This document shows positions 31,243-36,442 of a DNA stretch of 36,442 bases, piece by piece; position 1 is the stretch's first letter; every line of letters begins with the position of its first letter. The translations under genes were made by a program, and so were the position numbers. Origin of the DNA: Planctomycetaceae bacterium (GTDB lineage: Bacteria; Planctomycetota; Planctomycetia; Pirellulales; UBA1268); NCBI GenBank assembly GCA_005789975.1, contig SXWC01000143.1, positions 1 to 36,442 of the forward strand, read 5' to 3'. Under the pieces are notes generated by a model. It had not been told where the DNA came from. It saw nothing but the letters and a program-made list of their open reading frames with translations, and made no database searches.

Positions 31243-34200
31243 ATGACCTGCTGCCACCCGAGGCGGCCCGCCGAGCGCGGGGCCGCTGCTCGTGTATTCG
31301 TCGCGCTGGCGCTCGCAGCCCTCGTGGAATCGACCGCGTACGGCCAGGTCTACCTCTACAACTACCTGCAGAACAGCCTGATCGGGTCCGGTTTCTACAA
31401 CGCGTACGCCTTCGGGGACAGCGCCGAGAAGTTGGCCCAGCGGTTCGTCACCCAGACCGGCGGCAACGTCGTCACCGACGTGAAGGTGAACGTCTGGACC
31501 GGACTCTCCAACCCCGGCACCTTCACGGTCAGTCTCTACTCCGACGACTCCAACAAGGTCGGGACGAGCATCGCCACGCTCGGCACCCGGGACATCCAGA
31601 CGATCTACGCTCCCTCCGGCACGACGGCCGCCGTCGCTTTCAGCGGCCTCAGCCTTGGCCTGACGCCCACCACCTCCTACTGGATCGTGGTGGAGAACGA
31701 GACCGACGTGGTCGGCAGCGAGATGTACTGGGGCTACGGCGGGACCGGATCCAGTTCCAACGTGTTTCCAAACCCCACGACCGCCGCCCGGTTCAGATCC
31801 TACACCACGCCACAATGGCAGAACGTCACCCCGCCCGCGCTGGGCATGCAGGTCACCGCCATTGCCGAACCTGCCCCGGGCAACGTCGTCTGGAACGTCC
31901 CCTCGGGCGCATGGAATGTCGGCGGCAACTGGTCGGGCGGGCTCACGCCCTTCGCCAGCGGCACCGCGATCATCGATGGCGGCCGCACGGTGCTGCTGGG
32001 AAGCGGGGTCGTCGGCACGGCCACCAGCGCCATCATCGCCAACACGTCCACCGGCACGATGAGCCTCTCGGGCGGCCAGCTGACGGCCGCGTCGAGCATC
32101 GTGGGCATGAGCCAGGGGTCGAGCGGCAGCGTGACCGTCAGCAGCGGCAGCTGGGCCACCGCCGGTGACCTCGAACTCGGCCGCTCCGGAACCGCGACGA
32201 TGCAGATCTCCGGTGGCCGGGTCAGCAACGCCACCGCCTACATCGGCAACTGGTGGGTCATCAGCGGGGCCAATGCCACCGGCAGTGCGACCGTCACCGG
32301 CGGCACCTGGGCCAGTTCGGGCGATCTCTACGTGGGCTGGTCGGGCGTCGGCACGCTCTCGATCAACGGCGGCTTGGTGACCAATGCCAACGGCCTGATC
32401 GCCTTCAACGGCGGCGCCATGGGCAGCGCGACCGTCAGCAGCGGCACCTGGACCAACAGCGGCACCCTGACGATCGGCGGCACTGGAGCTGGAGCCCTCA
32501 CCCGTGGGGCATCGCTGCTCGTCAACGGCGGCTTCGTGTCCAACACCGACGCGCTGCTCGCTTCAAAGTCGCTCTCCACCGGCACCGCGACGGTGAGCAG
32601 CGGCACCTGGGCGTCGAGCGGCATGCTCAGCGTGGGCAACTCCGGCACGGGCACGCTCACCCTCAGCGGCGGTCGCGTGACCAGCGGCACGGCCTTCGTC
32701 GGGAGGAACAGCGACTCCCGGGGCATCGCGACGGTCACGGGCGGCACCTGGGCCACGACCGGCGACCTCACCATCGGCGGCTCCGGCACGGGCTCGCTCT
32801 CCATGAGCGGCGGCAGCGTGACCAGCGGCAGCGGTGTGCTGGGTGCTGCCGCCGGCTCCAATGGCACCGCCACGATCAGCGGCGGCACCTGGGCGACGAG
32901 CGGCGACATGATCGTCGGGGGAACGGGCAGTGCCGCGCTCACCGTCTCCGGCAGCGGCGTCGTTCGCATCAACGGCGGCGTCGGCACGCTCGCGCTCGCC
33001 TCGGCGGCCGGATCGGTCGGCACGCTGAATCTCGGTTCCGGCGGATCGGTCGGCACACTCGCGACAAACACGATCTCCGGTGGGGCCGGCACGGCGACGG
33101 TGAACTTCAACGGCGCCAACGTCACGTTCACCACGCCGCTGACCGGCACGCTCGCCGTCAACCAAACAGGGACTGGCACGACGATCCTGGGCGGGAACAA
33201 CTCCTACGCGGGCACCACCGCCGTGACCGCGGGTACCCTGCAGGCCGATTCGAACGCGCGGCTGGGCACGAGCGCGCTCTCGCTGAGCGGCGGCAGCTTC
33301 CGCTTCGGCGCGGCCTTCAGCGATCTCCGCGGCATCGCGCTCGGCACCAGCGGCGGCACGCTCGACACCAACGGCTTCAGCGTGGCCTACGGGTCGGCGA
33401 TCACCGGCAGCGGCAGCCTTACGAAGGCGGGCCTGGGCGGCCTGACGCTCTCCGCATCGAGCAGCTACACGGGCGGCACGATCGTGACGTCGGGCACCCT
33501 GCGGGTCGCCGCGGGCGGCGCGATCAATCATGCGGCCGCGGCGACGACCGTCGCCTCCGGCTCGGGCGACTCGGCAGCACTCGTGATCGCCGGCGGCATG
33601 GTCACGAGCTCGACCGCCACAATCGGCAGCGGCACCGGTGCGATCGGCGCCGCGACGATCTCGAGCGGCACGTGGGCCAACAGCGGGAGCCTCACCGTCG
33701 GAGCGTTTGGGTCGGGCACGATGCTTGTCAGCGGCGGCAGCGTCACGGCCAGCAGCGGGGCGCTCGGCAACGCCGCGGGCTCGAGCGGCGCCGCCACGAT
33801 CAGCGGCGGAAGCCTTGCCACGAGCGGTTCGCTCACGATCGGCAACGCGGGGAGGGGCGCGTTGGTCGTGAGCGGTGGCAATGTGACCGCCGCCAACGGC
33901 GGCATCGGCTGGGGTGCGGGCTCGAGCGGCACGGCCACGGTCACGAGCGGCACCTGGGCCAACAGCGTCTATCTCTACGTCGGCAACTCGGGCACGGGCG
34001 CGCTGATCGTCGACGGCGGCAGCGTGACCGATCAGTGGGCCTATCTCGGCTATGCCGCCGGCTCGAGTGGCTCGGCGACGATCACGAGCGGCACATGGAC
34101 GAGCACGAACGACCTCACCGTCGGGTATTCCGGAACCGGAGCGATGACCATCAGTGGCGGCCGCGTGGCCAACAACCGCTGCTGGGTAGGCTTCTCCGCC

Positions 34201-35778
34201 GGTTCGACGGGCAGCGTGCTCGTCACCGGCGGCACATGGGCCAACAGCGGCAATCTCGATGTGGGATCCGGCGGCAACGGCACGCTCGTCGTCAGCGGCG
34301 GCAGCGTGACCAACACAACGGGCTATATCGGCACGAACGGCGGCGTGAACGGCAGCGCGACGGTGAGCGGCGGCACATGGTCCACGTCGGCGCTCTTCGT
34401 GGGGTTCATTGGCAACGGCACGTTGAACGTCACGGGCAGCGGCGGCGTGACGGTCGGCGGCGGCGCCGGCACGATGACGCTCGCGCGATTTGCGGGGGCG
34501 ACGGGCACCCTCAACCTCGGAACCGGTGGCGTGGCGGGCACGCTCGCGGCGGCCGTCATCAGCGGCTCCCGCGCCGGGTCGACCGTGAACTTCAACCATA
34601 CCAACGACACCACTCTCGCGGCATCGCTCATCGGCACGCTCGCCGTGACGAAGGCGGGCCCCGGCACGGCCACGCTCAGCGGCACCAACACCTACGCCGG
34701 CACCACGACCGTGACCGGTGGCCTCCTGCAGATCGACGCCAACTCGCGGCTGGGCTCGAGCACGCTCGGGCTCGCCGGCGGCGGCATCCGGTTCGGCGCG
34801 GCCTTTAATGACCTGCGGAGCACGACGCTCACCGGCAGCGGCGGCACCTTCGACACCAACGGCTTCACGATCTCGTATGCGTCCGCCGTTTCCGGAACCG
34901 GGGCGCTCACGAAGACGGGCCTCGGCACGCTCACCTTGGCGGGCAACAAGAGCTACGGGGGGGGCACGATGGTCACGACGGGCACGCTCATGGCCGGAGC
35001 CGCCGGGGCGTTCGGCAGCGGTGGGATCACGGTGGGCCCCGCGGGCACGCTCGATCTCGCCGGCTACGCCGTGACCAACGCGATCACCAACGGCGGCGGC
35101 TCGATCGTCAATGCCGCCGCCTACGGCGGCAGCCAGGCGGTGACGGGCGTCGTCTCAATGACCGGCACGATCGGGGGTGCGGTCAACGTCGCGGCCGCGG
35201 GAGTGCTCAGGGGCAACCAGACGGTGTTCAACGGCGGCGTGTCGCTGGCCTCCGGAGCGACCCACTCTCCGGGGGCTTCCCCGGGAATGCAGACGTTCGC
35301 GGCAGGGCTCTCCTACGATGCCGGATCGATCCTCACCTGGGAGCTGATCGCCAACTCCGGCACGGGGGCCGGCACGAACTACGACTTCCTGAGCGTGACC
35401 GGGGGCAGCCTGTCGATCTCGTCCAGCGCGTCGCTGGACCTCGTCTTCGATGGGGCGGGCTCGGCCGTGGACTGGAGCAGTGCGTTCTGGAACGCCGGCC
35501 ATTCCTGGACCATCATCGACGCCTCGGCCGCGGCGTCGAGCACCGGACTCTTCACGCTGGGCACGGTCGGCAACGATGCCTTCGGGCGGTCGCTGCCCTC
35601 GGTGCGGCCACTCGCGTCCTTCGAGATCGACCGGAGCGGGCCCGACGTGCTCGTAACCTACGTGGTTCCCGAGCCTTCGACGCTCACGCCGGCGATGCTT
35701 GGCCTCGGTTTCGGCTGTTACTCGCTGCTTCGACGGATAGCCCGGTCAACGGCACTTCGGCAACGGTCCTCCGGCTAA
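31243..35778 (+). CDS. Very large autotransporter-repeat, PEP-CTERM surface protein
   Basis: The 1511-residue protein has an N-terminal signal peptide (about 1-36, VFVALALAALVESTAYGQ), a domain like the choice-of-anchor type found in PEP-CTERM proteins (about 37-205), a long glycine/serine/threonine-rich repeat part, and a C-terminal VPEPST at about 1475-1480 with a short hydrophobic helix and RR. The middle is made of ~47-residue units of the form GSSG-ATISGGTWA-SGDLTVG-SGTG-LTISGG-VT, six in a first block (about 285-575) and six in a second (about 786-1072). Each block is followed by an autotransporter-associated beta-strand module (LTKAGLGGLTLS...YTGGT and its twin LTKTGLGTLTLA...YGGGT). 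It is probably a surface beta-helix. The last ~9 codons lie in a dispersed repeat. Confidence 0.85.
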   Translation: MTCCHPRRPAERGAAARVFVALALAALVESTAYGQVYLYNYLQNSLIGSGFYNAYAFGDSAEKLAQRFVTQTGGNVVTDVKVNVWTGLSNPGTFTVSLYSDDSNKVGTSIATLGTRDIQTIYAPSGTTAAVAFSGLSLGLTPTTSYWIVVENETDVVGSEMYWGYGGTGSSSNVFPNPTTAARFRSYTTPQWQNVTPPALGMQVTAIAEPAPGNVVWNVPSGAWNVGGNWSGGLTPFASGTAIIDGGRTVLLGSGVVGTATSAIIANTSTGTMSLSGGQLTAASSIVGMSQGSSGSVTVSSGSWATAGDLELGRSGTATMQISGGRVSNATAYIGNWWVISGANATGSATVTGGTWASSGDLYVGWSGVGTLSINGGLVTNANGLIAFNGGAMGSATVSSGTWTNSGTLTIGGTGAGALTRGASLLVNGGFVSNTDALLASKSLSTGTATVSSGTWASSGMLSVGNSGTGTLTLSGGRVTSGTAFVGRNSDSRGIATVTGGTWATTGDLTIGGSGTGSLSMSGGSVTSGSGVLGAAAGSNGTATISGGTWATSGDMIVGGTGSAALTVSGSGVVRINGGVGTLALASAAGSVGTLNLGSGGSVGTLATNTISGGAGTATVNFNGANVTFTTPLTGTLAVNQTGTGTTILGGNNSYAGTTAVTAGTLQADSNARLGTSALSLSGGSFRFGAAFSDLRGIALGTSGGTLDTNGFSVAYGSAITGSGSLTKAGLGGLTLSASSSYTGGTIVTSGTLRVAAGGAINHAAAATTVASGSGDSAALVIAGGMVTSSTATIGSGTGAIGAATISSGTWANSGSLTVGAFGSGTMLVSGGSVTASSGALGNAAGSSGAATISGGSLATSGSLTIGNAGRGALVVSGGNVTAANGGIGWGAGSSGTATVTSGTWANSVYLYVGNSGTGALIVDGGSVTDQWAYLGYAAGSSGSATITSGTWTSTNDLTVGYSGTGAMTISGGRVANNRCWVGFSAGSTGSVLVTGGTWANSGNLDVGSGGNGTLVVSGGSVTNTTGYIGTNGGVNGSATVSGGTWSTSALFVGFIGNGTLNVTGSGGVTVGGGAGTMTLARFAGATGTLNLGTGGVAGTLAAAVISGSRAGSTVNFNHTNDTTLAASLIGTLAVTKAGPGTATLSGTNTYAGTTTVTGGLLQIDANSRLGSSTLGLAGGGIRFGAAFNDLRSTTLTGSGGTFDTNGFTISYASAVSGTGALTKTGLGTLTLAGNKSYGGGTMVTTGTLMAGAAGAFGSGGITVGPAGTLDLAGYAVTNAITNGGGSIVNAAAYGGSQAVTGVVSMTGTIGGAVNVAAAGVLRGNQTVFNGGVSLASGATHSPGASPGMQTFAAGLSYDAGSILTWELIANSGTGAGTNYDFLSVTGGSLSISSSASLDLVFDGAGSAVDWSSAFWNAGHSWTIIDASAAASSTGLFTLGTVGNDAFGRSLPSVRPLASFEIDRSGPDVLVTYVVPEPSTLTPAMLGLGFGCYSLLRRIARSTALRQRSSG
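32095..32960 (+). repeat. First block of six ~141-bp coding repeats
   Basis: Each unit encodes about 47 residues ending near SGG-VTN/S. The units are diverged, but share AGCGGCGGCA-like and GGCACCTGGGCC-like runs. The following module (to about 33597) has its twin after the second block. Confidence 0.7.
33600..34455 (+). repeat. Second block of six ~141-bp coding repeats
   Basis: Six more units of the same kind, in the same order relative to the following module. The module after it (about 34456-35100) aligns with the module after the first block, including NSRLGSSTLGLAGG against NARLGTSALSLSGG and FGAAFNDLRS against FGAAFSDLRG. Confidence 0.7.
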
Positions 35779-35900
35779 CGAGCGACTCGTGAGCCTCGGG
35801 GGGCGGCCTGGGCGTCCGGAGGCTGCTCCCCGTCGCGCCGCTCACCTCCTGCGACGGCAATGTCTCGCCTCGGCGCAGACCGCTCCCGGTCCGCCGCGCC
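35751..35900 (-). repeat. Dispersed noncoding repeat, copy C (inverted)
   Basis: Read on the minus strand, this segment aligns with copy B on the plus strand: CGGTCTGC, then CTCCGGACGCCC, then ACGAGTCGCTC, GCCGGA-GACCG and a final AGTGCC against GGTGCC. The first 71 bases (35751-35821) are the best conserved. The stop codon of the PEP-CTERM gene is inside it. Confidence 0.7.
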
Positions 35901-35975
35901 CACCGACTGGGGAGAGCTCTTGCAGACCCATGACGATCGCGATGTCTTTCAAGCCACGGATAGACGAACTGCCCG

Positions 35976-36183
35976 CGATCGATATTCACAGCCTCTGAGC
36001 GGTGCCGGACGCGACCCACGCGTGTCGGGAAACTGCGAACTGGGACGCGGTCTGCTCGAGAAGCGAGAAAAACGCCACCGCAGCGGGTGCGGGGCGTTTC
36101 GAGAAACCCGCTCCGGACGCCCGGGCCGCTCCTCCCGAGGTCCACGAGTCGCTCATCGGCCGGAAGACCGGTGCGGAGGTGCC
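35976..36183 (+). repeat. Dispersed noncoding repeat, copy B
   Basis: Bases 35976-36054 match copy A behind glpD, and bases from about 36030 to 36183 match copy C in inverted orientation. This is the fullest copy seen. Bases 36111-36183 form the best conserved arm. A terminator hairpin lies inside it. Confidence 0.75.
36068..36100. terminator. Bidirectional intrinsic terminator
   Basis: AACGCC-A-CCGCA, loop GCGGG, TGCGG-GGCGTT forms an 11-bp stem with one bulged A (36071-36098). It is followed by TTC on the plus strand and preceded by a run of five A's, which on the minus strand reads as a T-tract after the stem. It would best end transcripts coming from the right, and could also end the PEP-CTERM transcript 290 bases upstream. 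Confidence 0.65.
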
Positions 36184-36442
36184 ATCCTACTGGCCGAGCC
36201 TCGCCTCGGCCGGGGCTCGAGGCACACGAATCCATGCCGCTTGAGCAGCTGGTAGACCCCTCCCTGGCGATCAAGATGGCCAAGCCGACACGATCAGGGT
36301 CCGCAGGGAACCACGCATGCGGCGTCGTTCTTCTCGGCGAACAAGGAGACCGTGAGGGGCTACCCGTGCCCCGGGAGCCGGCGTAGGCCGACCAACCGCC
36401 TGCGGCGGATCGGTGCCCGGCGGAGCCATGGATGGCGGAGCG

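Larger units (their letters stand above)
35779..36442. other. Gene-free end region
   Basis: I see no convincing gene in these 664 bases. The longest open frame (minus strand, 35684-36283) is arginine-rich, lacks any domain and crosses the repeats and terminator. The region consists of repeat copies B and C, the terminator between them, and about 250 bases of unassigned sequence to the window end. Confidence 0.65.

Noticed and set aside
32095..34455. CRISPR-like array
   Set aside because: The repeats are about 141 bp, in frame, diverged and have no unique spacers; they are protein repeats.
32253..34808. An 851-codon plus-strand frame and a 678-codon minus-strand frame inside the large PEP-CTERM gene
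   Set aside because: Both are by-products of the periodic GC-rich repeats; their products are arginine-, histidine- or alanine-rich with no domain, while the main frame has a signal peptide, repeats and a sorting tail.
35771..35780. Integron attC site (GGCTAAC)
   Set aside because: The heptamer does not fit the RYYYAAC consensus, and there is no matching partner or integrase.
35751..36183. Insertion sequence with terminal inverted repeats
   Set aside because: There is no transposase or target duplication between the arms, and the arms match inward as well, as in two inverted copies of one repeat.
35684..36283. A 199-codon minus-strand frame at the window end
   Set aside because: It overlaps the PEP-CTERM gene's C-terminus, the repeats and the terminator, and its product has no domain.

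Overview
The window is GC-rich, gene-dense bacterial DNA that reads as a planctomycete, probably of the Pirellulales type. The evidence is two PEP-CTERM surface proteins (one built of autotransporter-type beta-strand repeats), a secreted protein with the LEARSLMAA-type N-terminal motif common in planctomycete extracellular proteins, several conserved planctomycete-style small proteins, and an archaeal-type topoisomerase VI A subunit. The assignment rests on gene content only. The first ~111 bases do not belong: they are AT-rich and encode, on the minus strand, a piece of tRNA-guanine transglycosylase from another genome, joined abruptly to a headless lysA. This looks like a chimeric contig end.

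Layout. 109-7172 (+): partial lysA, a sulfotransferase, a 2x[4Fe-4S] ferredoxin, dprA, a secreted glycosidase-like protein with a Calx-beta domain, prfB (RF2, with the programmed +1 frameshift) and infA. 7200-9755 (-): tex. 10184-12955: a DegT-family aminotransferase (+), a 32-residue membrane protein (-) and top6A (+).

13028-20738 (-) is the most interesting block, apparently one transcription unit. The order of transcription is tRNA-His, pspA (ESCRT-III superfamily), a two-module AAA+ ATPase of the classical Vps4/FtsH-like type, a 97-residue helical protein, an ABC substrate-binding protein fused to a peptidoglycan-binding OmpA domain, an ABC permease, an ABC ATPase, and a membrane-anchored coiled-coil protein. 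The spacing is tight, including two ATGA stop/start overlaps. I infer an envelope-stress or membrane-remodelling system that couples an ESCRT-III-like polymer and its probable AAA+ remodeller to a transporter tied to the cell wall.

20850-28140 holds dtd, an E2-type acyltransferase, rarA, an OsmC-family protein, a UbiD-family decarboxylase, rplU (without rpmA) and glpD. 28432-29047 is an overlapping two-gene unit of a small protein and a MNT/AbiEii-like nucleotidyltransferase. 29173-35778 carries the two PEP-CTERM proteins; the second contains a whole-module internal duplication (6 + 6 repeat units). The last 660 bases have no convincing gene but carry two inverted copies of a noncoding repeat, a third partial copy of which lies behind glpD, and a good bidirectional terminator hairpin.
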